Both the position numbers and the translations under genes were made by a program. This document shows, in pieces, positions 7,907 through 14,003 of a DNA stretch of 18,093 nucleotides. The first letter of the stretch is position 1; each line of letters starts with the position of its first letter. The DNA comes from Reyranella sp. GTDB lineage: Bacteria > Pseudomonadota > Alphaproteobacteria > Reyranellales > Reyranellaceae. Location of the stretch: positions 1-18,093 of the forward strand of contig JAUXRT010000117.1 in NCBI GenBank assembly GCA_030681635.1, read 5' to 3'. Below the pieces are notes generated by a model that made no database searches, was not told the DNA's origin, and saw only the letters and a list, made by a program, of their open reading frames with translations.

Positions 7907-9112
7907 TCAGACGAAGGTGAGATCGGTGTCGACGTCCATCATCCAGGCGCCGACGGTTTCGAAGTGGGAAAGCCGGCCCTGCAGCTGCTGGGTCACGGTA
8001 TGGATGTCGCGGAAGCGGCGCTCCAGCGGATGGTTTTCGAAGATCGCCGTGGCGCCGGCGGCATTGTAGGCGAAGTCGACGGCTTCGCGCGCCCTGTGGA
8101 TCGCATTGGTCGAGGCGCCGCGGATGACGATGCGGTGATCGATCGTGAGGGCCGCCCCGTCCGAGATCTCATTCCAGATCCGGGCCAGTTCCTGCAGCAG
8201 GTAGGCGCGGGCGGTGCGGATGCCGATCTCGGCTTGCGCCAGATTGGTCTGCACCACCGCGCTGTCGCGGATCGGGCTCTTGCCGCCGCGCGGGACCTTG
8301 GTCTTGGCTGTTTCGACGAAATCGTCGAGCGCGCTGCGCGCGATGCCGAGGGCCACGCCGGCGAAGCCCACCTCGTAGCAGGTCATCGCCGACATGCGGT
8401 AGAGCGCGCCCGGCTCGCGGCGCTCGAAAGCGGGCTGCGAGAAGTCGCGGCTGAACGAATAGCCGTCGGGCACGAAGAGGTCGGTGACGGCGAACTGATC
8501 CGACGCCGTGCCGCGCAGGCCGACCACGCTCCAGATATCGGTCCAGGTCACGGACGAGGACGGCACCAGGAAGGTGCGCTCGATCTGCCGTCCGTCCTTG
8601 GTCATGACCGGCGAGCCGTCGGCCCTGAAGAGCGGCGAATGGCAGCCGATCCAGGTGGCGTGACGGCCACCCGAGGCGAAGGCCCATGTGCCCGTAACCT
8701 TGTGGCCACCCTCGCACTGGACCGCGCGGGTCCTGGGTCCCGGTCCCCAGGCCAGCACGGCGCGATCGTCGCCGAAGATGTCCCTGGCGACCTCGGGCGC
8801 GAGATAGGCCGCCGTCATGGCGCAGCCGCCGGCCTGGCTCAGGCACCAGGCGGTCGAGGCGTCGCCGCGGGCAATGGTCTCGATGACATGGAAGAAGGTG
8901 ACGGGGTCGGTCTCGATGCCGTTCGACGAGCGCGGCAGCAGCAGGCGAAACAGCTGCGCCTCGTGCAGCTTGTCGAGCAGGGCAGGCGGCAGCCGGCGCG
9001 TGTCCTCGATCTCGTTCGACGCGGCCTCGATGGCCGGACGCAAGGCCTCGGCGCGCGCCACGACCGCAGGGTCTCCCGCCAGTGTGCTGGGTGTGGGAAT
9101 CGCGGTGTCCAA
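7907..9112 (-). CDS. Acyl-CoA dehydrogenase-fold flavin monooxygenase (HsaA/group D-like), TTG start
   Basis: This 401-residue protein has the acyl-CoA dehydrogenase fold but resembles the two-component flavin monooxygenases (HsaA, pigment hydroxylase and DszC-like proteins) more than true dehydrogenases. Visible are ARGDASTAWCLSQAGG (81-96), the central strand motif VTGTWAFASGGRHATW (139-154), VVGLRGTASDQF (196-207) and the C-terminal ERRFRDIHTVTQQ with H371, a histidine conserved in the monooxygenase subgroup. I see no obvious ACAD catalytic glutamate, but this needs an alignment. The start is TTG at 9112. A near-perfect Shine-Dalgarno AGGAGG six bases upstream decides it. It is the first gene of the seven-gene operon and diverges from the gene at 9220. 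It would need a flavin reductase partner, which is not in the window. Confidence 0.88.
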   Translation of the reverse strand: MDTAIPTPSTLAGDPAVVARAEALRPAIEAASNEIEDTRRLPPALLDKLHEAQLFRLLLPRSSNGIETDPVTFFHVIETIARGDASTAWCLSQAGGCAMTAAYLAPEVARDIFGDDRAVLAWGPGPRTRAVQCEGGHKVTGTWAFASGGRHATWIGCHSPLFRADGSPVMTKDGRQIERTFLVPSSSVTWTDIWSVVGLRGTASDQFAVTDLFVPDGYSFSRDFSQPAFERREPGALYRMSAMTCYEVGFAGVALGIARSALDDFVETAKTKVPRGGKSPIRDSAVVQTNLAQAEIGIRTARAYLLQELARIWNEISDGAALTIDHRIVIRGASTNAIHRAREAVDFAYNAAGATAIFENHPLERRFRDIHTVTQQLQGRLSHFETVGAWMMDVDTDLTFV

Positions 9113-9118
9113 GGGCGC

Positions 9119-9124
9119 CCTCCT
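9119..9124 (-). promoter_or_regulatory. Strong Shine-Dalgarno AGGAGG fixing a TTG start
   Basis: Read on the minus strand, AGGAGG lies six bases before the TTG at 9112. It supports a non-ATG start for the first operon gene. The first three bases of this site fall in the 3' arm of the inverted repeat at 9122-9146. Confidence 0.75.
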
Positions 9125-9146
9125 GCGGCAACGCTACGCCCGCAGG
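9122..9146 (-). promoter_or_regulatory. Perfect 7-bp inverted repeat in the divergent spacer; candidate operator or leader hairpin
   Basis: The arms CCTGCGG (9122-9128) and CCGCAGG (9140-9146) are exact complements separated by 11 bases. They lie in the 107-bp spacer between the seven-gene operon and the divergent gene at 9220. As DNA it could be a dyad operator for a regulator of both units. As RNA in the operon transcript, the arm next to the gene would pair and hide the first half of AGGAGG. Both readings are inference. The rest of the spacer shows no convincing -35/-10 pair to my eye. Confidence 0.4.
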
Positions 9147-9203
9147 CCGGGCTAAAACAAGGGTGGGAGGCTTCGGGTTTTGCTATGCAGGGGCCCAAAT
9201 CGA

Positions 9204-9210
9204 GGGAGGA
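9204..9210 (+). promoter_or_regulatory. Shine-Dalgarno GGGAGGA for the oxaloacetate decarboxylase-like gene
   Basis: This purine-rich site is nine bases upstream of the ATG at 9220 and selects it over in-frame starts further upstream that would run into the divergent operon's leader. Confidence 0.7.
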
Positions 9211-9219
9211 TTGACCACC

Positions 9220-10077
9220 ATGCATTGGACCGACCGCCGCCAGCGCTTTCGCGCGCTTCTCGCCGGGGATCGCTGCTTCCACCCCGGGTCGGTCTACGAT
9301 CCGATCTCCGCCCGCATCGCCGAGGACCTCGGCTTCGAGATCGGCATGTTTGCGGGATCCACCGCGTCGCTGACGGTGCTGGGCGCCCCCGACCTGATCG
9401 TGCTCACACTCTCTGAATTCGCGGCCCAGGCCTACCGCATCAACCGCGCCGGCACTCTGCCGCTGATGGTCGATGCCGACCATGGCTACGGCAACGCGCT
9501 CAATGTGAAGCGCACGGTCGAGGAGCTGGAGACTTCAGGCGTCTGCGGCATGAGCATCGAGGACACCGAGCTGCCGACGCCCCACGGCACGACCAAGCCG
9601 CGGCTCATTTCCATCGCCGAAGGCGTCGGCAAGATGAAGGCAGCACTCGCCGGCCGCCAGGACCCGCTGCTCTGCATCGCCGGCCGCACCAGCGCGATCA
9701 TCATCTCCGGCCTCGACGACGCCATTGCCCGCGGCCAGGCCTACGAGGCGGCGGGCGTCGATGCGCTGTTCTTCGTCGGCATCAAGACACGGGCCGAGCT
9801 CGACGCCATCTCGGCTGCGACCAAGCTGCCGCTGATCCTCGGCGGCGTGTCGGGCGACCTCACCGACCGCGACTATCTCGCGTCGCGTCGTGTCCGCATC
9901 GCGCTCCAGGGCCATCAGCCCTTCGCGGCGGGCGTAAAAGCTGTGCACGACACGCTGAAGGCACTGCGCGATGGGACGGCGCCGTCGAAACTGCAAGGGG
10001 TTGCGAGCGCCGATCTCATGAAGAAGGTGACGCGCGACGACGACTATACGCGCTGGACCAAGGACTTCTTGTCCTAA
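9220..10077 (+). CDS. Isocitrate lyase/PEP mutase superfamily enzyme, oxaloacetate decarboxylase-like (PA4872 type)
   Basis: This 285-residue TIM-barrel enzyme resembles Pseudomonas PA4872, a characterised oxaloacetate decarboxylase, from N-terminus (RFRALLAGDRCFHPGSVYDP, 9-28) to C-terminus. Conserved parts are DADHGYGNALNVKRTVEEL (85-103) with metal-site D85/D87, IEDTELP (113-119), AGRTSA (154-159) and the QGHQPFAAG segment with H232, where PA4872 also has a histidine. It lacks the KKCGH-type motif of true isocitrate lyases. It probably decarboxylates oxaloacetate or cleaves a related 2-oxo acid in the cytoplasm. It is divergent from the catabolic operon and may process its end product (inference). 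Its TAA shares bases with the TAG of the convergent membrane-protein gene (10074-10077). Confidence 0.9.
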   Translation: MHWTDRRQRFRALLAGDRCFHPGSVYDPISARIAEDLGFEIGMFAGSTASLTVLGAPDLIVLTLSEFAAQAYRINRAGTLPLMVDADHGYGNALNVKRTVEELETSGVCGMSIEDTELPTPHGTTKPRLISIAEGVGKMKAALAGRQDPLLCIAGRTSAIIISGLDDAIARGQAYEAAGVDALFFVGIKTRAELDAISAATKLPLILGGVSGDLTDRDYLASRRVRIALQGHQPFAAGVKAVHDTLKALRDGTAPSKLQGVASADLMKKVTRDDDYTRWTKDFLS

Positions 10078-10397
10078 TGAGGGGCGGAGGCTTGTCGCGC
10101 CTTGAGAACTTCGTGGATACGCGGACGAAGCCTCCTCGATTGGTCTCGCCTTCTGAAGAAAAGACCTCCGACCACGGCAAGGGGAAGAATGAGGACAAAG
10201 CCCGCAATGAAGAGGTCTTTGTGTCTAGAAAAGACCGCAACACCTACGATCACGTAAAGCAAAGTAAGCAAGCCGAACGTCCAGACGACACTGCGAACGC
10301 TCATCTGGTTCCAGAACGTCGCCTCGTATTCGATCCGCATTGCAGCGCAGACGATCTCGAAAGCCTCCTTTGGCTTGAGGACTCTCAATTCAGGCAT
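10074..10397 (-). CDS. Small two-helix membrane protein, unknown function
   Basis: I do not recognise this 107-residue protein. It has an N-terminal soluble part (1-35), a hydrophobic helix at about 37-56, a short SRHKD turn and a second helix at about 62-81, followed by an arginine-rich tail (RRRDQSRRLRPR, 82-93). This suggests a hairpin with both ends in the cytoplasm. The frame stays open upstream to a TGA at 10464-10466 with no ATG, GTG or TTG, so ATG 10397 is the start; its ribosome site is weak. The region is AT-richer than its neighbours. The opposite strand is open here too (ATG 10077), in codon register. My hand count of third-position G+C is about the same on both strands (about 63% versus 59%), so strand choice rests mainly on the plausible membrane topology. 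Confidence 0.6.
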   Translation of the reverse strand: MPELRVLKPKEAFEIVCAAMRIEYEATFWNQMSVRSVVWTFGLLTLLYVIVGVAVFSRHKDLFIAGFVLILPLAVVGGLFFRRRDQSRRLRPRIHEVLKARQASAPH

Positions 10398-10549
10398 GTC
10401 GCCTACGCCGTCCTGCCACAGAAAGAATCGATAGAGGAGGGTCAGTCGTCGCTCCTGTTCGGTTCAGCCGCTTTGGATTTTCCGGCCGCCACAGTTGTCC
10501 GTCACTCTGCGAAAATGCACCCAAGCTGTGCGAAGCGTTGAGACCCGAC
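10078..10549. other. AT-richer segment between the catabolic and amidoligase regions
   Basis: By hand count, 10141-10320 has 93 G/C in 180 bases (about 52%), against 42 of 60 (70%) at 9661-9720. The segment contains the small membrane-protein gene and a 152-bp spacer (10398-10549) in which I see no clear promoter, terminator or RNA gene. The drop may mark a transferred or poorly constrained insert. Confidence 0.6.
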
Positions 10550-11428
10550 TCAGTCCGTCGGCACCAGCGTGACGCCGACGCTATAAGTGTGGGAATCGCC
10601 GCCCAGGATCACGCCGCGCAGCGGGCTCACGTCGGCGAAGTCGCGGCCCCAGGCGACGGCCACATGGTCCTCGTGGGCCACCAGGTCGTTGGTCGGGTCG
10701 AGATGGACCCAGCCCGCGGCCTCACCGCACCACACCGCCACCCAGGCGTGGCTGGCGTCGGCGCCGCGGAGCGCGATCTCATCCTTGGAATGGATCGTCC
10801 GTATGTAGCCCGAGACATAGCCGGCGGCGAGACCGTGGGCGCGCAGTGCCGCGATCTCGACATGGGCGAAGTCCTGGCAGACGCCTGACTTGCCGGCGAA
10901 GACCTCGGCCAGGGGCGTGCTGATGTCGGTGGCGCCAGGTTCATAGGCAAAGTCGGCTTTTATGCGCGAGGTGAGCTCGCGCGCCGCCTCGAGGATTGGC
11001 CGCCCTGCTGTGAGCGACTGCGCGCCATAGGCTTTCAGCGCCTCCACGGTCGGCACCAGCGGCGAGTCGTAGACGAATTCGCTGGCCTCGACCGGCACCG
11101 GGAAGCCGTCGCCGCTCAAAGCCGCGCGAACATCCTCCCAGCGCGGCGTCGAGGCGGCGGGCGGCGGCTCGGGAAAGCGCACGTCGACGGCGGCCCGGAC
11201 TTCGATGTCGAAGCGCGTGTGCGGCTTGTCGATCCGGTAGATGTCGATGTGATTGCCGAAGTGATCGATGTGCTGCACCGCCAGCGCCGGCGCCGGGTCG
11301 GTCTCGATGCCGATCGAGGTCACCTTCTGGCCGGGGAACGCGCGGGCCCTGAGATGGGCGATGTGGTGCGCCGAGTCGACGCTGCTGGCGTAGCTGTACG
11401 AGGTGCGGTGCGAGAGCAGGTATTTCAT
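10550..11428 (-). CDS. Transglutaminase-like protein (Bact_transglu_N plus transglutaminase core)
   Basis: This 292-residue cytoplasmic protein has an N-terminal bacterial transglutaminase domain (MKYLLSHRTSYSYASSVDSA onward, about 1-90) and a papain-like transglutaminase core. The catalytic triad is visible: C184 in GKSGVCQDFAHVE, H227 in ASHAWV and D244 in WVHLDPTND. Proteins of this type may act as amide-bond hydrolases or transferases instead of classical protein cross-linkers. The ATG at 11428 has AGGAG six bases upstream (11435-11439). A TTG at 11446 would add six residues. It follows the ATP-grasp/alpha-E gene by 14 bp, and this pair is a widely conserved neighbourhood. Its natural substrate is unknown. 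Confidence 0.93.
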   Translation of the reverse strand: MKYLLSHRTSYSYASSVDSAHHIAHLRARAFPGQKVTSIGIETDPAPALAVQHIDHFGNHIDIYRIDKPHTRFDIEVRAAVDVRFPEPPPAASTPRWEDVRAALSGDGFPVPVEASEFVYDSPLVPTVEALKAYGAQSLTAGRPILEAARELTSRIKADFAYEPGATDISTPLAEVFAGKSGVCQDFAHVEIAALRAHGLAAGYVSGYIRTIHSKDEIALRGADASHAWVAVWCGEAAGWVHLDPTNDLVAHEDHVAVAWGRDFADVSPLRGVILGGDSHTYSVGVTLVPTD

Positions 11429-11434
11429 GGTCTG

Positions 11435-11439
11435 CTCCT
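11435..11439 (-). promoter_or_regulatory. Shine-Dalgarno AGGAG for the stand-alone transglutaminase
   Basis: The site lies within the 14-bp gap after the ATP-grasp/alpha-E stop codon and fixes the ATG at 11428 over a TTG at 11446. Confidence 0.7.
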
Positions 11440-11442
11440 CTC

Positions 11443-13941
11443 TCAACCGCCCGAGGTGCCGACGGCCTGCGATGCCGGCACGTGTGAGAAATAGGCGCGC
11501 GTGATCGCTCCCGAGAGCGCTTCCAGCCGCTCGTCGGCCTCGGCCGCGACGTCGCGCAGCATGGCCAGCGCCAGGCCCTCGTGACGCCAGGCCTGCTCAT
11601 CGCCGGCGAACTGGCGGACCACGGCGGCGAGGTCCTTGTCGAGCGAGTCGGGCAGCGCCTGGACCTGCACGCCCGACGCGTGGGCGAGATAGTCGAGATG
11701 GGTGTTGATGGTGCGGAGCTGGAAGGCCAGCGCGCGCGGGTTGCTGTCGTCGAGGATGACCAGGTCGAGCACCGGCGCCGGCTGGAGCTGGCCGAGGTAG
11801 CGGGTGCGGTAGGTGATGGTGCTGTCGCAGAGTTCGAGGGCCAGGCGCATCGCGGCATCCCAGTCGATCGGCGACTGCGTGAACGGATTGAGGGCGCCGG
11901 TCAGGATGAACTGCGCGCGCTCCAAGCGCCGGCCGAGATCGAGGAAGCGCCAGCCCGTGCCGCGCGTCATGTTCTCCTGCGCCAGCCCTGAGAGCGTGGC
12001 CACGAAGCGCACGGTTTCGTCGAGCGCCGCCAGCAGCGGATCGAGGTTGCCGCGGGCCGACATCAGCCGCTGGCGCACCTCGGCCATCAGCGGCCCGGCC
12101 GCGATCGTCATGTCGGCGGAGAAGCGGTCGCGCAGCGTGCCGGCCAGCCGCTGGATGGCGTCGAGCACGGTCGCAAGCCCGCGTTCGTCGGCGGCCACGG
12201 CGTCGAGTCCCTGCTGGAAGGCGGCGCTCTCTGGCGCCGCCAGAGCCGAGGCCGATTCCATCAGGTTGGCTTTGCTCAGCAGCCGGCCGAGCATGCGCAG
12301 CTCGATCGAATCGCGCGGGCCCATGGCGCCCTGCGCCACCCTTGTGGCGGTGGTGCGCAGCAGGCGGGCATCGTTGTCCAGCCGCTCGATGTAGCGTCCC
12401 AGCCAATACAGATTGTCGGCGACGCGGCTTTGCAGGTCGGCGCCGCCGCGCTCGACCGCGAGCTGATGGAACTGCCGGGTCGCCGGCAGTTCGACGTCGG
12501 CTGCGTCCTCGGCCAGCACCCAGACGTCCTTCAGGGTGCCGTTGAGCCGACTAAGCGAATGCAACGCCGTCTCACCGGTCGGCTCGCGCGCCAGGCCGCC
12601 CGGCAGCACACGATAGCTGTCGCCGTCTGCACTGACGAAGACGCGCATCACCACGCTCGCGGGCGCCAGCCCCTTGCCGTCCCAGCGCGGGCTGAGCGAG
12701 GGCGTAAACGGATGCTGGGCCACGAACTGGCCGGGTTGCACGCGGAGGCGCTCGACCAGCGCCTTGCGGTCCTCGGGCTCCAGCATGCCGACCACGATCG
12801 GTTCGCGGTCGTTGCCGAGGCAGGGCCGCACGATCATGGAATCGAGATTGGCCATCACGAAGGTCGCGGCCGAGGGCTCGCCCAGCCACCACACGTCGAG
12901 CGACGGCAGGCCGAGCGGCTGGCCGAGCAGGCGTTCGCAGAGCCGTTCGAGGAAGGGCATGAGGGCCGGCGTCTCGACGACGCCGGAGCCCAGCGCATTG
13001 GCGAGCTCGATCCGGCCGCTGCGCGTCGCCTCGACCAGGCCGGTCACGCCCAGCGCCGAATCGGCGCGCAGTTCCAATGGATCGACGAAGGCGCTGTCGA
13101 GGCGGCGCAGCAGCATGTGCACCGGCCGCAGCCCGGCCAGCGTTTTGAGCGACACCTGGCCATCGCGCGCTACCAGATCGCCGCCCTCGACCAGCGGCAC
13201 GCCCAGCGCCCGCGCGAGGTAGACGTGCTCGAAATAAGTCGCCGACAGCGAGCCCGGCGTCAGCACCGCCATGTTGGGCTGGGCGATGTCGGCCGGCGCC
13301 AGCGCCAGCAGCGAATCGTGCCAGCGGTCGACGAAGGGCCGGAGATGCCGCACCGGGATGGAGCGGAACGCCTCGGGCAGGCTGCGCGCCAGGACCCGGC
13401 GCATTTCCAGCGCATAGCCGATGCCGGCCGGCACCTCGGTATGGTCGGCCAGCACATGCCAGCGCCCGTCGCCCAGCCGCACCAGGTCGACGGCATAGTG
13501 GGCGAGGTGACGGGTCGGTGTCGCGCCGTCGGTGACTTGGCAGGGCCGGTGGAAATGCCGGTTGGCGTGGACCAGCATCGGCGGCAGCAGCCGCTCCTTC
13601 AGCAGAGTCTGCGGGCCGTAGACGTCGGCCAGGATGGCGTCGAGCAGGCGGGCGCGCTGGATCAGGCCGGTCTCGAGCGCCGTCCATTCGGCGGGCGCCA
13701 CGACGAACGGCAGCGGATCGAAGGTCCAGCGTGGCGCCGCGCGGTCATCGAGCAGGTTGACCGTGGCGCCCGATTCCTCGAGCTGGCGCCGCGCGCTTTC
13801 CACGCGCTCGCCCAGCCCGCCCGGCAGCGCGCGAATGACGCTCAGGATGCCCTGCCAGTGATAGCGGATCGACTTCTGGCCGGTGACCAGCTCGTCGTAG
13901 GCGCTAGCCGGCGAAGAAAGGAGGCCGCGCAACGACTCCAT
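11443..13941 (-). CDS. Circularly permuted ATP-grasp (type 2) fused to an alpha-E domain
   Basis: This is an 832-residue fusion of two parts often encoded by separate genes. Residues about 1-485 are a circularly permuted ATP-grasp ligase (DUF404/DUF407 type): ADHTEVPAGIGYALEMR (165-181), EGGDLVARDGQVSLKTLAGL (252-271), a LRRLDSAFVDPLELR segment (278-292) and ANALGSGVVETPAL (314-327). Residues about 505-820 are an alpha-E helical domain (DUF403), opening with the hallmark ADNLYWLGRYIERLDN (508-523) and including TGWRFLDLGRRLERAQ (662-677). The ATP-grasp part is predicted to form amide or peptide bonds using ATP, and the helical part may be a scaffold or substrate carrier. The ATG at 13941 has only a weak GCGGG ribosome site. 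The preceding gene ends 62 bp upstream and a transglutaminase follows after 14 bp. Confidence 0.92.
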   Translation of the reverse strand: MESLRGLLSSPASAYDELVTGQKSIRYHWQGILSVIRALPGGLGERVESARRQLEESGATVNLLDDRAAPRWTFDPLPFVVAPAEWTALETGLIQRARLLDAILADVYGPQTLLKERLLPPMLVHANRHFHRPCQVTDGATPTRHLAHYAVDLVRLGDGRWHVLADHTEVPAGIGYALEMRRVLARSLPEAFRSIPVRHLRPFVDRWHDSLLALAPADIAQPNMAVLTPGSLSATYFEHVYLARALGVPLVEGGDLVARDGQVSLKTLAGLRPVHMLLRRLDSAFVDPLELRADSALGVTGLVEATRSGRIELANALGSGVVETPALMPFLERLCERLLGQPLGLPSLDVWWLGEPSAATFVMANLDSMIVRPCLGNDREPIVVGMLEPEDRKALVERLRVQPGQFVAQHPFTPSLSPRWDGKGLAPASVVMRVFVSADGDSYRVLPGGLAREPTGETALHSLSRLNGTLKDVWVLAEDAADVELPATRQFHQLAVERGGADLQSRVADNLYWLGRYIERLDNDARLLRTTATRVAQGAMGPRDSIELRMLGRLLSKANLMESASALAAPESAAFQQGLDAVAADERGLATVLDAIQRLAGTLRDRFSADMTIAAGPLMAEVRQRLMSARGNLDPLLAALDETVRFVATLSGLAQENMTRGTGWRFLDLGRRLERAQFILTGALNPFTQSPIDWDAAMRLALELCDSTITYRTRYLGQLQPAPVLDLVILDDSNPRALAFQLRTINTHLDYLAHASGVQVQALPDSLDKDLAAVVRQFAGDEQAWRHEGLALAMLRDVAAEADERLEALSGAITRAYFSHVPASQAVGTSGG

Positions 13942-14003
13942 GGGCCCGCTGATGGAATGAATTGGAGGGGTTAGAATCGCATGGGGAGGGGGCGAGGTCT
14001 ACC

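Noticed and set aside
9082..9219. Upstream in-frame extension of the oxaloacetate decarboxylase-like protein
   Set aside because: The added residues are not family-like, overlap the divergent gene's start, and a good ribosome site precedes the ATG at 9220.
10061..10075. AGGAC/GTCCT hairpin at the end of the decarboxylase gene
   Set aside because: Stem of only 5 bp inside coding sequence and no U-run on either strand; not a credible terminator.
10077..10541. Plus-strand open frame of 154 codons overlapping the decarboxylase stop as TAATG
   Set aside because: Not annotated because the opposite strand gives a coherent two-helix membrane protein. Kept as an open question in the findings because codon composition does not settle it.
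10500..10545. Possible terminator after the stand-alone transglutaminase (GCAC/GTGC followed by ATTTT on the minus strand)
   Set aside because: The stem is 4 bp with a 7-base loop; too weak to call.
12430..13974. A 514-codon open frame on the plus strand across the ATP-grasp/alpha-E gene
   Set aside because: Antisense shadow of a well-supported gene, with Q/R/H/G-rich composition and no motif.
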